A stretch of 64,000 bases of DNA from Pararhizobium sp. (GTDB lineage: Bacteria; Pseudomonadota; Alphaproteobacteria; Rhizobiales; Rhizobiaceae): positions 4,978,501 to 5,042,500 of the forward strand of contig CP051237.1 of assembly GCA_017794825.1 (NCBI GenBank), in the 5' to 3' direction. Position 1 is the stretch's first letter. Each line of letters begins with the position of its first letter. The position numbers and the translations under genes were made by a program. Below, one piece after another: positions 54,325-62,332 of the stretch. Below the pieces are notes generated by a model. The model ran no database searches and was not told where the DNA came from. It saw only the letters and a list, made by a program, of their open reading frames with translations.

Positions 54325-54393
54325 ATGCCAAATCTTTCCTCCATCACCACCAAGTTCAGTCCTTTGGCAGGGACGGGACATGGATATACATGA
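54325..54393 (+). CDS. possible 22-codon leader ORF overlapping the Rieske oxygenase start
   Basis: An ATG at 54325 preceded by GGAGG (54318-54322, only two bases away) opens a 22-residue frame beginning MPNLSSITTK. It stops at TGA 54391-54393, 14 bases inside the oxygenase gene in another frame. CCTCC at 54338-54342 could pair with the GGAGG. It may be chance, or a coupling element of the riboswitch 2 expression platform. Confidence 0.3.
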   Translation: MPNLSSITTKFSPLAGTGHGYT

Positions 54394-55627
54394 CGAAATG
54401 TTGGGGCTTGTAAGAAGCCGCCGCTTTGGCTTTTCTCTCGAACAGCCTTTCTACACCGATCCACGATTTTATGAAGTTGATCTGGACCTGATCTGGTACC
54501 GGGACTGGCTGTTTATCGGCCACGACTGCGAATTGCCGAAGCCCGGGAGCTACTTCACGGTGCAGGTCGGCGCCCACCCGGTCATCGTGCTGCGGGACAG
54601 GGAAGGCGGCGTTCGCGCATTTCACAATTCGTGCCGCCATCGCGGAAGCCGCGTCTGCAGCGCCGCCAGGGGAATGACTGCGCGCCTGGTCTGCCCTTAT
54701 CATCAATGGACGTACGATCTTGACGGGAGCCTTGTCTATGCGCGTCAGATGTCAGAGGACTTTGATCGCGCGCCATACGGTCTGAAGCCGGTCGCCTGCG
54801 AAACTGCCGGCGGCTACATCTTTATCTGCCTTGCCGACAAACCGGATGACTTCGAGCCGTTCCGCAGGACAATGGAGCCCTATTTTCTTCCTCACCGTTT
54901 GACTGAAGCAAAGGTGGCCTACGAATCGACGATCATCGAAAAGGGCAACTGGAAGCTGGTGTGGGAGAACAATCGCGAGTGCTACCACTGCGCAGGAAAC
55001 CATCCGGAATTGTGCAAGACCTTTCCTGAAGCGCCTACGGTAACCGGCGTGCAGGGCGCGGAGAGTGATCCGGAGATGCTGGCGCACTGGGCCAAATGTG
55101 AAAAAGCCGGTCTGCCGAGCCGGTTTCGCATAGACCCGGCGGGACAGTTCAGGGCAACGCGGACGCCGCTGCTCCAGGACGCCGTCAGCTACACCATGAC
55201 CGGCCGGCGGGCGGTGGACCGCAGGCTCTCCGACGACGTGACGGCCGACCGGATCGGTTCGCTTTTGCTCTATCACTATCCGACCACCTGGAATCACGTT
55301 CTGACCGATCACGCAGTGACGTTTCGCGTGCTGCCGATCAGCGCCACGGAAACGGCGGTCACCACCAAGTGGCTCGTCCACAAGGACGCCGTCGAAGGCG
55401 TCGATTACAACCTCGCCGAACTTATTCATGTCTGGACTGAAACCAATGACCAGGATCGCCGGATCGTCGAGGAAAACGCAGTCGGCATCCATTCGCCAGC
55501 TTACGAACCCGGTCCTTATTCGGAAATTCATGAGGGCGGCGTGATCCAGTTCGTCGAGTGGTATTGCAGCTTCATCGAGTCGAGGCTGGCAGACGGCGAG
55601 GCGGCATCCATGAAGATCGTGGCCTGA
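54380..55627 (+). CDS. Rieske non-heme iron oxygenase, glycine betaine monooxygenase-like (GbcA type)
   Basis: This 415-residue Rieske oxygenase alpha subunit has the [2Fe-2S] ligands Cys85, His87, Cys105 and His108 (CRHRGSRVC and CPYHQW). Its mononuclear iron site lies in NNRECYHCAGNHPEL, with an aspartate in TNDQDRRIVEENAVGI. Sequence pattern and the adjacent reductase fit the quaternary-ammonium demethylases such as GbcAB, which turn glycine betaine into dimethylglycine and formaldehyde. Stachydrine or carnitine enzymes are related alternatives. The ATG at 54380 follows AGGGA, and the open frame further upstream overlaps leader sequence. It lies directly under cobalamin riboswitch 2 and upstream of a betaine-homocysteine methyltransferase gene. 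Confidence 0.85.
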   Translation: MDIHDEMLGLVRSRRFGFSLEQPFYTDPRFYEVDLDLIWYRDWLFIGHDCELPKPGSYFTVQVGAHPVIVLRDREGGVRAFHNSCRHRGSRVCSAARGMTARLVCPYHQWTYDLDGSLVYARQMSEDFDRAPYGLKPVACETAGGYIFICLADKPDDFEPFRRTMEPYFLPHRLTEAKVAYESTIIEKGNWKLVWENNRECYHCAGNHPELCKTFPEAPTVTGVQGAESDPEMLAHWAKCEKAGLPSRFRIDPAGQFRATRTPLLQDAVSYTMTGRRAVDRRLSDDVTADRIGSLLLYHYPTTWNHVLTDHAVTFRVLPISATETAVTTKWLVHKDAVEGVDYNLAELIHVWTETNDQDRRIVEENAVGIHSPAYEPGPYSEIHEGGVIQFVEWYCSFIESRLADGEAASMKIVA

Positions 55628-55643
55628 CGTGACGCAGATAGGC

Positions 55644-56741
55644 ATGAACAAGAGCTTCGAACCGGTACTTTATCGTCATCTCGATGAAATGCAGCCGTGG
55701 AACCACGAACTGCAGGTTCTCGAACTGATCGCCATCGCAGACGAAGCGCCGTCGGTGAAGACATTCACGTTCCGCTCTGACAACCAGACCTGGTTTCGTT
55801 ACATGCCTGGCCAGTTCATCACGCTGGAACTGCCGGTCGAGCCGGAGCCGCTGATGCGGACCTATACTCTGGCTTCGAGCCCGTCGCGGCCCTTTTCGAT
55901 CTCGGTCACGGTCAAGGCGCAGCCGGACAGCGTCGGCACGCGCTGGATGTTCGACAACCTGGAGATCGGCATGCATTTGAGGGCCTATGGCCCTGGCGGG
56001 GAATTCTCGCTGCATCACCATCCAGCGGCGAAGTATCTCTTCATTTCGGCGGGCTCCGGCGTCACGCCAATGATGTCGATGCTGCGCTGGCTCAACGACT
56101 GCGCGCCATGGACCGATGTCGCTTTTCTCAGTTGCGCCAGACGCACGGAGGAAGTGATCTTTCGTAAGGAACTTGAACTGACCGGCAATCGCATGCCCGG
56201 CCTTTCGCTCGATTTCCTGATCGACGACCGATCGGGACATGAGAAGTCCTTCGGTCATCGCGGCCGGATCGATCCGGTGCGCCTTTCGCTTCTTGTGCCT
56301 GATTTCGCCGAGCGGGAGGTGTTTTGTTGTGGTCCGGAGCCGTTCATGCGCAGCGTGCGCGGCATGCTTGAAGACAGTGGCTTCGACATGCTTAGCTACC
56401 ATCAGGAGAGCTTCGGATCGCCCGCTGCGGAAGCCGTTGAAACCGCTATCGAAGCCATTGTCGAAGAGATGGCGGAAGAAAGCGTGGCCGTGCGGTTTGC
56501 AGGTTCCGGCGTCGATGCGGATTGCATCACAGGCCAGACCGTCCTCCAAACGGCGCGCGCCGCCGGCGTGCGCATTCCCGCGGCATGCGAGTTCGGACTT
56601 TGCGGCACATGCAAGGTGAAAAAACTCTCCGGGTCCGTCTTGATGGAGCACAATGGCGGGATCCTCGATCACGAAATCGAGGACGGTTACATTCTGGCTT
56701 GCTGTTCCCGGCCCACCTCACCACTGGAGATCGACGTATGA
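55644..56741 (+). CDS. hybrid FAD/[2Fe-2S] NAD(P)H oxidoreductase, GbcB-like
   Basis: This 365-residue reductase has a ferredoxin-reductase FAD domain (MRTYTLASSPSRPFSISV), an NAD(P)-binding domain (FISAGSGVTPMMSMLRWL, then FCCGPEPFMRSVRGML) and a C-terminal plant-type ferredoxin. The ferredoxin has cysteines in ACEFGLCGTCKVKKLSG and a later CC near residue 358. It should pass electrons from NAD(P)H to the Rieske oxygenase encoded 16 bases upstream. I use ATG 55644 rather than GTG 55629. Its stop overlaps the start of the next small gene (ATGA). Confidence 0.9.
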   Translation: MNKSFEPVLYRHLDEMQPWNHELQVLELIAIADEAPSVKTFTFRSDNQTWFRYMPGQFITLELPVEPEPLMRTYTLASSPSRPFSISVTVKAQPDSVGTRWMFDNLEIGMHLRAYGPGGEFSLHHHPAAKYLFISAGSGVTPMMSMLRWLNDCAPWTDVAFLSCARRTEEVIFRKELELTGNRMPGLSLDFLIDDRSGHEKSFGHRGRIDPVRLSLLVPDFAEREVFCCGPEPFMRSVRGMLEDSGFDMLSYHQESFGSPAAEAVETAIEAIVEEMAEESVAVRFAGSGVDADCITGQTVLQTARAAGVRIPAACEFGLCGTCKVKKLSGSVLMEHNGGILDHEIEDGYILACCSRPTSPLEIDV

Positions 56742-57001
56742 CCATTCGGCCAGACCGTCGCTGTCGATCGTCCGGAACGAATGGTCCGATTCCGTCAACG
56801 TCCAGGACGCGCGCGCCTGAAGATCTTTTTCTTCAATGGTTGCTCGACCTTCCGGATCGCGCCGACATCGAGATTGAGGCGCGGCGGGAAATCGCGCGTC
56901 TGGAGCGTCGCCTGCCATTGTCAGCTGAAACCCGGCGGCTCCGCGCCTTGCTGCAGGAAGCTGCAGTCTCAAGTTCAGACGCCAAAGCTTCCGAAAACTG
57001 A
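56738..57001 (+). CDS. small hypothetical protein in the betaine/methionine operon
   Basis: This 87-residue frame starts at an ATG overlapping the reductase stop (GTATGA) and ends 20 bases before the methyltransferase start, so it sits tightly inside the operon. The first 25 residues are basic and polar. The rest is strongly helical and charged (DLFLQWLLDLPDRADIEIEA, then RREIARLERRLPLSAETRR). There is no signal peptide, cysteine cluster or known motif. I do not recognise it. The position suggests a role with the betaine enzymes. Confidence 0.65.
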   Translation: MTIRPDRRCRSSGTNGPIPSTSRTRAPEDLFLQWLLDLPDRADIEIEARREIARLERRLPLSAETRRLRALLQEAAVSSSDAKASEN

Positions 57002-57021
57002 AAGATACAGAAAGGCCTGTT

Positions 57022-58083
57022 ATGTCAGACTTTGCAACGCATTCGAAAGACAGGGATTTCCTGTCGATGCTCGATCATGGGCCAGTTATTTGCGCTGAAG
57101 GCTATCTGTTCGAACTGGAGCGGCGCGGTTATCTCCAGGCAGGCGCCTTCGTTCCGGAAGTTGTGCTGGAGAACCCTGAAGCGGTTATTCGGCTACACGA
57201 AGATTTCGTTCATGCAGGGACCGATATCGTTGAAGCGTTTACCTACTACGCCCATCGCGAAAAGCTGAAAATCATCGGCCGTGAAGGCGATCTCGAACGC
57301 ATCAATCGGCAGGCGCTGCAGATCGCGCGCGATGTCTCGGATCGGAACGGCTGTCTGATGGCGGGCAATATCTGCAACACCAACGTATTCGAGGCGGATG
57401 ATCCGGCGACGCATGCAACCGTGCGCGCAATGTTCGAGGAACAGATCGGCTGGGCGGTGGACGAGGGCGCAGATCTGCTGATCGCCGAGACGGTGGACTG
57501 GTGCGGCGAAGCGGAGATTGCGCTTGATGTCATGAAGCAGACCGGTCTTCCCACGGTCGTCACGCTTTCAGTCCATCGCGAGGAAAAGATGTTCGACGGC
57601 GTCGACGTTGTCGAGTCGTGCCGGCGGCTTGAGGCGGCGGGCGCCGATGTCGTCGGGCTCAACTGCCAGCGTGGCCCGAAGACGATGATGCCCGTTGCCC
57701 GCCGTGTGCGTGAGGCGGTCGCCTGCCATGTCGCTGCGCTTCCCGTGCCCTATCGCACATTCGAAGCCGAGCCCACGTTTCAGTCGCTGACGGACAGCGC
57801 TTGCTCCTGCATTCCGCAGAATCGTCCGTTTCCGACAGCGCTCGATCCATTTACCTGCAACCGTTACGAATGCGCCGAATTCGCCCGCGAAGCCTATGAC
57901 GCTGGAATTCACTATATCGGCCTTTGCTGCGGAGCTGCTCCGCATCACATACGCGCGGTAGCGGAGGAACTTGGACGCCTGACGCCCGGCAGTCGATATT
58001 CTCCCGATATGTCAAAGCATATGTTCTTCGGCACGGACGCAGCGATTGCGGAGCGTTACAAGTCTCGCCGGACAAATCTGTAA
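57022..58083 (+). CDS. bmt: betaine-homocysteine S-methyltransferase
   Basis: This 353-residue protein has a single homocysteine S-methyltransferase barrel. The zinc thiolates are Cys215 (VGLNC) and Cys302-Cys303 (IGLCCGAAPHHIRAVAEEL). The last block is very close to BHMT, as is the start EGYLFELERRGYLQAG with FVPEVVLENPEAV. Unlike MetH it has no cobalamin domain. It should move a methyl group from glycine betaine to homocysteine, giving dimethylglycine and methionine without B12. The 20 bases to the upstream gene and the cobalamin riboswitch at the operon head support that role. A different methyl donor cannot be excluded. Confidence 0.87.
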   Translation: MSDFATHSKDRDFLSMLDHGPVICAEGYLFELERRGYLQAGAFVPEVVLENPEAVIRLHEDFVHAGTDIVEAFTYYAHREKLKIIGREGDLERINRQALQIARDVSDRNGCLMAGNICNTNVFEADDPATHATVRAMFEEQIGWAVDEGADLLIAETVDWCGEAEIALDVMKQTGLPTVVTLSVHREEKMFDGVDVVESCRRLEAAGADVVGLNCQRGPKTMMPVARRVREAVACHVAALPVPYRTFEAEPTFQSLTDSACSCIPQNRPFPTALDPFTCNRYECAEFAREAYDAGIHYIGLCCGAAPHHIRAVAEELGRLTPGSRYSPDMSKHMFFGTDAAIAERYKSRRTNL

Positions 58084-58201
58084 CAGCGATCATCGTGAGG
58101 CTATGAAGTCCTACGATCGGCTGAAGAAATTATCGAATAAGCCCGGAAAAGCTGTCATGGTCGTCGCGAAATAACGCCGGAAGGCGCGATCGGATGATTC
58201 G

Positions 58202-58858
58202 ATGAACGAAGCTGTCGACAACTACTGCGAAAGGCTGGACGCCGGTTTCTGGTCCGAACCGCTGAATGCGGTCACCAATCTCGCCTTCATCATTGCGTGT
58301 GTAGCGCTGCTTTTGTTCTGGCGGCGCAGCAGGGCGCGATCCATGCCCGCGCTATTCCTCGCTGTCTGGATCGGGGTTATCGGCGTTGGATCATTCCTGT
58401 TCCACACATTCGCGACGCGCTGGGCGCTCGCCGCCGACAGCCTGCCGATCCTCATCTTCATTCTCGCCTATGTCTTTATGGCGATGCGCGATTATCTCGG
58501 GCTGACGGCGTGGCTCTCGCTGGCCCTGGTGGTCGTCTACATTGCTGCTTCCGCTGTCGCGACGCCGCTCCTGGCGTCCGTCGCCGGTTCGTCGGCCGGC
58601 TACATGACCGCACTGATCGCGATGGTCGTCGTGGCCGGGCTGATGCGCGGCAAAGATCGCCAAGTCAGCAACGGACTTTTTGTCACAGCCCTGGTGTTTT
58701 GCGTCTCTATCGGCTTCCGGATGATCGATCTGCCTTTCTGCTCAACTGTAACGGCGGGCACACACTTCCTGTGGCACATTCTCAATGCGGTCGTCCTTTA
58801 CAGGCTTGCCAGGACATATATCGATAGCCGGGAGAGGGCGGTCGCGATCGCATCGTGA
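58202..58858 (+). CDS. ceramidase-like (CREST superfamily) membrane protein
   Basis: This 218-residue protein has about seven membrane helices. It shows the alkaline-ceramidase-like pattern: VDNYCERLDAGFWSEPLNAVTNLAF at the N-terminus, the Ser/His region IGVGSFLFHTFA, the aspartate in ALAADSLPIL and a histidine pair in TAGTHFLWHILN. CREST proteins are metal-dependent membrane hydrolases of lipid amides or sterol receptors. The bacterial substrates are unknown. It lies 118 bases after bmt on the same strand and may or may not belong to that operon. Confidence 0.8.
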   Translation: MNEAVDNYCERLDAGFWSEPLNAVTNLAFIIACVALLLFWRRSRARSMPALFLAVWIGVIGVGSFLFHTFATRWALAADSLPILIFILAYVFMAMRDYLGLTAWLSLALVVVYIAASAVATPLLASVAGSSAGYMTALIAMVVVAGLMRGKDRQVSNGLFVTALVFCVSIGFRMIDLPFCSTVTAGTHFLWHILNAVVLYRLARTYIDSRERAVAIAS

Positions 58859-59110
58859 CCTGGCGGCGATTGAAAATCTGCACTGGTCTCTTAGTTTCTG
58901 GTTTCAGGGCGGGCGGGGTATTTGTTTGAATTCAACGTCAGCCGCGATGGTGGTCGATCGCTCCGGATTGTGCGTTGTGGAACGCGCCTGCAGGTCGTAG
59001 TATTTTGCAGTGCAAACGGACTGATGCGTTGACTGGGCGGACTGATTGTGTAAACCGACACCTTAGAACCATTCGCGATAGAGCGGCTCGCGAAAGTGTT
59101 AGGAAATATG

Positions 59111-59476
59111 ATGACCGAACTTCTCAGCTCATATCTGCCGATTGTTGTATTCATTGGAATTAGCCTGGTCATTGGAGCCGCTTTGCTCGTCGCTCCTTTC
59201 ATCATCGCCTTCAAGGCGCCCGACTCGGAAAAGCTTTCCGCCTATGAATGCGGATTCAATGCCTTCGACGACGCGCGGATGAAGTTCGACATAAGATTCT
59301 ACCTTGTCGCGATCCTCTTCATCATTTTCGATCTCGAAGTCGCGTTCCTGTTTCCCTGGGCGGTTTCCTTCGATGGAATCGGCTGGTTCGGTTTCTGGTC
59401 GATGATGATCTTCCTCGGCATCCTCACGGTCGGCTTCGCCTACGAGTGGAGAAAGGGAGCGCTGGAATGGGAGTAG
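59111..59476 (+). CDS. nuoA: NADH-quinone oxidoreductase subunit A
   Basis: This 121-residue membrane subunit has three helices and the family block YECGFNAFDDARMKFDIRFYLVAILFIIFDLEVAFLFPWA. I choose ATG 59111, since TTAGGA is well spaced and the length matches rhizobial NuoA; ATG 59108 is adjacent. It is the first gene of the complex I operon and overlaps nuoB by 10 bases. The 252 bases upstream contain no gene and should hold the operon promoter. Confidence 0.96.
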   Translation: MTELLSSYLPIVVFIGISLVIGAALLVAPFIIAFKAPDSEKLSAYECGFNAFDDARMKFDIRFYLVAILFIIFDLEVAFLFPWAVSFDGIGWFGFWSMMIFLGILTVGFAYEWRKGALEWE

Positions 59477-60048
59477 GCGATAACATGTCGACGCTTGTTG
59501 CACCGCAACCTAAAGGCATTATCGATCCTTCGACCGGCAAACCGGTCGGCGCCAATGACCCGTTCTACGGCGAGATCAACAATGAACTTGCCGACAAGGG
59601 GTTCCTCGTCACCTCTGCCGACGAACTCATCAAATGGTCCCGCACGGGATCGCTGATGTGGATGACATTTGGTCTTGCCTGCTGTGCGGTCGAGATGATG
59701 CAGATGTCGATGCCGCGCTACGATGGCGAGCGCTTCGGTTTTGCGCCGCGCGCGTCTCCGCGCCAGTCGGATGTCATGATCGTGGCCGGAACGCTGACCA
59801 ACAAGATGGCGCCCGCGCTTCGCAAGGTTTACGACCAGATGCCGGAGCCGCGTTACGTCATTTCCATGGGATCGTGCGCCAACGGCGGCGGTTACTACCA
59901 TTATTCCTATTCTGTCGTTCGCGGCTGCGATCGCGTCGTGCCGATAGACATCTATGTGCCCGGATGCCCGCCGACCGCCGAAGCGCTTCTTTACGGCGTG
60001 CTGCTTCTGCAGAAGAAGATACGACGCACCGGAACGATAGAACGCTAG
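59467..60048 (+). CDS. nuoB: NADH-quinone oxidoreductase subunit B
   Basis: This 193-residue subunit binds iron-sulfur cluster N2. Its cysteines are the pair in FGLACCAVEMM, one in GSCANGGG and one in PGCPPTAEALL. N2 passes electrons to ubiquinone. ATG 59467 has AGGGAG eight bases upstream and gives the MGV start seen in relatives. A second ATG at 59485 is possible. Confidence 0.97.
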   Translation: MGVGDNMSTLVAPQPKGIIDPSTGKPVGANDPFYGEINNELADKGFLVTSADELIKWSRTGSLMWMTFGLACCAVEMMQMSMPRYDGERFGFAPRASPRQSDVMIVAGTLTNKMAPALRKVYDQMPEPRYVISMGSCANGGGYYHYSYSVVRGCDRVVPIDIYVPGCPPTAEALLYGVLLLQKKIRRTGTIER

Positions 60049-60069
60049 GGCCCCGAGAAAGGCTGTTGC

Positions 60070-60672
60070 ATGAGTGAAGCGTTGCACGAACTTGCCGCCT
60101 ACATCACCGAACGCAAGGACGGTGCGGTCGTGTCGCACGATGTCCGCTTCGGCGAGTTGACGCTTGTATCCGACACGGCGCACATCATCCGGCTGCTGAC
60201 CTTCCTGCGCGATGATTCCCAGTGTCAGTTCATCAATTTCACCGACATTTGCGGCGTCGACTGGCCGGGTCGCGAGAAGCGGTTCGATGTTGTCTACCAT
60301 CTGATGTCGCCGCGTCAGAACATGCGCATCCGCGTCAAGGTTCCGGTCGGAGAAGACGAGACCATTCCGTCTGCCACCGGCGTCTTTCCGGGCGCCGACT
60401 GGTTCGAACGCGAAGCCTACGATCTCTATGGCATACTGTTTACCGGACACCCGGACCTGCGTCGCATCCTGACGGACTACGGATTCGACGGACATCCGCT
60501 GCGCAAGGATTTCCCGACGACCGGCTTCGTGGAAGTGCGGTACGACGAGGAGGTCAAGCGCGTTGTCTACGAACCGGTGCAGTTGCGACAGGAATTCCGG
60601 AACTTCGATTTTCTGTCGCCCTGGGAGAATGCCGAATACATTCTGCCGGGCGATGAAAAGGCCAGTGAATAA
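60070..60672 (+). CDS. nuoC: NADH-quinone oxidoreductase subunit C
   Basis: This 200-residue peripheral-arm subunit (30-kDa type) has the signature block RFDVVYHLMSPRQNMRIRVKV and the PSATGVFPGADWFEREAYDLYGILFTGHPDLRRILTDYGFDGHPLRKDFP region. It is a separate protein, not fused to NuoD as in enterobacteria. A GFA-type gene, not nuoD, follows after 16 bases. Confidence 0.97.
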   Translation: MSEALHELAAYITERKDGAVVSHDVRFGELTLVSDTAHIIRLLTFLRDDSQCQFINFTDICGVDWPGREKRFDVVYHLMSPRQNMRIRVKVPVGEDETIPSATGVFPGADWFEREAYDLYGILFTGHPDLRRILTDYGFDGHPLRKDFPTTGFVEVRYDEEVKRVVYEPVQLRQEFRNFDFLSPWENAEYILPGDEKASE

Positions 60673-60688
60673 GAGCTTCTGATCGATC

Positions 60689-61141
60689 ATGAGCGAAACA
60701 CAGGACATCGGTGCGCAGCAAAGCCTGAAGGGGCGGTGCCTTTGCGGCTCCGTGCAGTTCACGGCAGCTCCGCGGTCACATGACATGAGCGCCTGTCACT
60801 GCGTCATGTGCCGACGCTGGTCCGCCGGTCCGTTTCTGGCGGTCGATTGCGGCGATACCGTGCGTTTCGTTTCCGATAATGGTCTGGCGTTTTATAAGTC
60901 TTCGGAATGGGGCGAGCGCGGTTTCTGCAGGAATTGCGGAACGTCGCTGATCTGGAAGATGCAGGGGCGTCCCGAGTGCCATGTTTCGACACAGGCCTTC
61001 GATGACGCGGGCTCTTTTACACTGACTTCGGAAATCTTCGTGGACGAGAAACCCGAAGGTTACGCCTTCGCCGGCGACATTGTGAAGATGACAGGCGCGG
61101 AAGTGATCGCGGCCTTCATGAAAGAACAGGAAGGCGCGTAG
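60689..61141 (+). CDS. GFA family zinc protein inside the nuo operon
   Basis: This 150-residue GFA-domain protein has the expected zinc-binding cysteines: CLCGSV (about residues 18-20), CHCVMC (about 36-41) and CRNCG (about 80-83). The family is named for the glutathione-dependent formaldehyde-activating enzyme, but most members have no proven reaction. It sits between nuoC and nuoD, and its stop codon directly touches the nuoD start (61141/61142), so it must be co-transcribed with complex I. Whether it helps complex I assembly or is a passenger is unknown. Confidence 0.88.
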   Translation: MSETQDIGAQQSLKGRCLCGSVQFTAAPRSHDMSACHCVMCRRWSAGPFLAVDCGDTVRFVSDNGLAFYKSSEWGERGFCRNCGTSLIWKMQGRPECHVSTQAFDDAGSFTLTSEIFVDEKPEGYAFAGDIVKMTGAEVIAAFMKEQEGA

Positions 61142-62332
61142 ATGAACGAGCATAATGTACGCAACTTCAACATCAACTTCGGCCCGCAACATCCTGCAGC
61201 GCATGGCGTTTTGCGTCTTGTCCTCGAGCTCGACGGCGAGGTCGTCGAACGGGTGGATCCGCATATCGGCCTCCTGCACCGCGGCACCGAGAAGCTGATC
61301 GAATCGAAAACCTATCTTCAGGCCGTGCCCTATTTCGACAGGCTCGATTATGTCGCGCCGATGAATCAGGAACATGCCTTCGCGCTTGCCGTCGAACGTC
61401 TCATCGGCGTCGAGGTGCCGATTCGCGGACAATTGATCCGCGTTCTCTACAGCGAGATCGGCCGCATCCTCTCGCATCTGCTCAATGTGACCACCCAGGC
61501 CATGGACGTCGGCGCCCTGACGCCGCCGCTGTGGGGGTTCGAGGAACGCGAAAAGCTGATGGTCTTTTACGAGCGGGCCTGCGGCGCGCGCATGCATTCG
61601 GCCTATTTCCGGCCGGGCGGCGTTCATCAGGACCTGCCGGCGGATCTTGTCGAGGACATCGGCAAGTGGTGCGATCCGTTCCTTAAGGTCTGCGACGATA
61701 TCGAGGGTCTGCTTACCGACAACCGCATCTTCAAGCAGCGCAATGTCGACATCGGCGTGGTCAAGCTCGACGACGCCTGGGCGTGGGGCTTCTCCGGCGT
61801 CATGGTGCGCGGTTCGGGGGCGGCCTGGGATCTGCGCCGCGCGCAGCCCTACGAGTGCTACAACGACATGGAATTCGAAATTCCGATCGGCAAGAACGGC
61901 GACTGCTACGACCGCTATCTCATTCGCATGGAAGAGATGCGCCAGTCGGTCAAGATCATGAAGCAGTGCGTCGAGCGGCTGTTCAGCACCGAGCGGACAG
62001 GACCCGTGTCCTCCGCGGACGGCAAGATTGTGCCGCCGAAACGCGGCCAGATGAAACGCTCGATGGAAGCCCTGATTCATCATTTCAAGCTTTACACCGA
62101 GGGCTATCACGTGCCGGAAGGCGAAGTGTACGCCTGCGTCGAGGCGCCCAAGGGCGAATTCGGCGTCTACCTCGTGTCCGATGGCGGCAACAAACCCTAT
62201 CGCTGCAAGATCAAGGCGCCTGGCTACGCCCATCTCCAGGCGATGGATTTCCTCTGCAGGGGGCACATGCTGGCGGACGTTTCCGCTGTTCTCGGTTCGC
62301 TTGATATCGTGTTCGGGGAAGTTGATCGCTGA
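61142..62332 (+). CDS. nuoD: NADH-quinone oxidoreductase subunit D
   Basis: This 396-residue 49-kDa subunit has NFNINFGPQHPAAHGVLRLVLELDGE and HIGLLHRGTEKLIE. The quinone-site region follows, with conserved VPYFDRLDYVAPMNQEHAF, and the end is DIVFGEVDR. With NuoB it forms the ubiquinone-binding site. Its TGA overlaps the ATG of the next small secreted-protein gene. Confidence 0.97.
   Translation: MNEHNVRNFNINFGPQHPAAHGVLRLVLELDGEVVERVDPHIGLLHRGTEKLIESKTYLQAVPYFDRLDYVAPMNQEHAFALAVERLIGVEVPIRGQLIRVLYSEIGRILSHLLNVTTQAMDVGALTPPLWGFEEREKLMVFYERACGARMHSAYFRPGGVHQDLPADLVEDIGKWCDPFLKVCDDIEGLLTDNRIFKQRNVDIGVVKLDDAWAWGFSGVMVRGSGAAWDLRRAQPYECYNDMEFEIPIGKNGDCYDRYLIRMEEMRQSVKIMKQCVERLFSTERTGPVSSADGKIVPPKRGQMKRSMEALIHHFKLYTEGYHVPEGEVYACVEAPKGEFGVYLVSDGGNKPYRCKIKAPGYAHLQAMDFLCRGHMLADVSAVLGSLDIVFGEVDR

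Noticed and set aside
60689..61141. Formaldehyde detoxification link between the GFA protein and the betaine oxygenase at 54 kb
   Set aside because: The oxygenase could release formaldehyde, but the GFA gene is embedded in the nuo operon, 5 kb away, and most GFA proteins have no proven formaldehyde activity. The link is too weak to claim.
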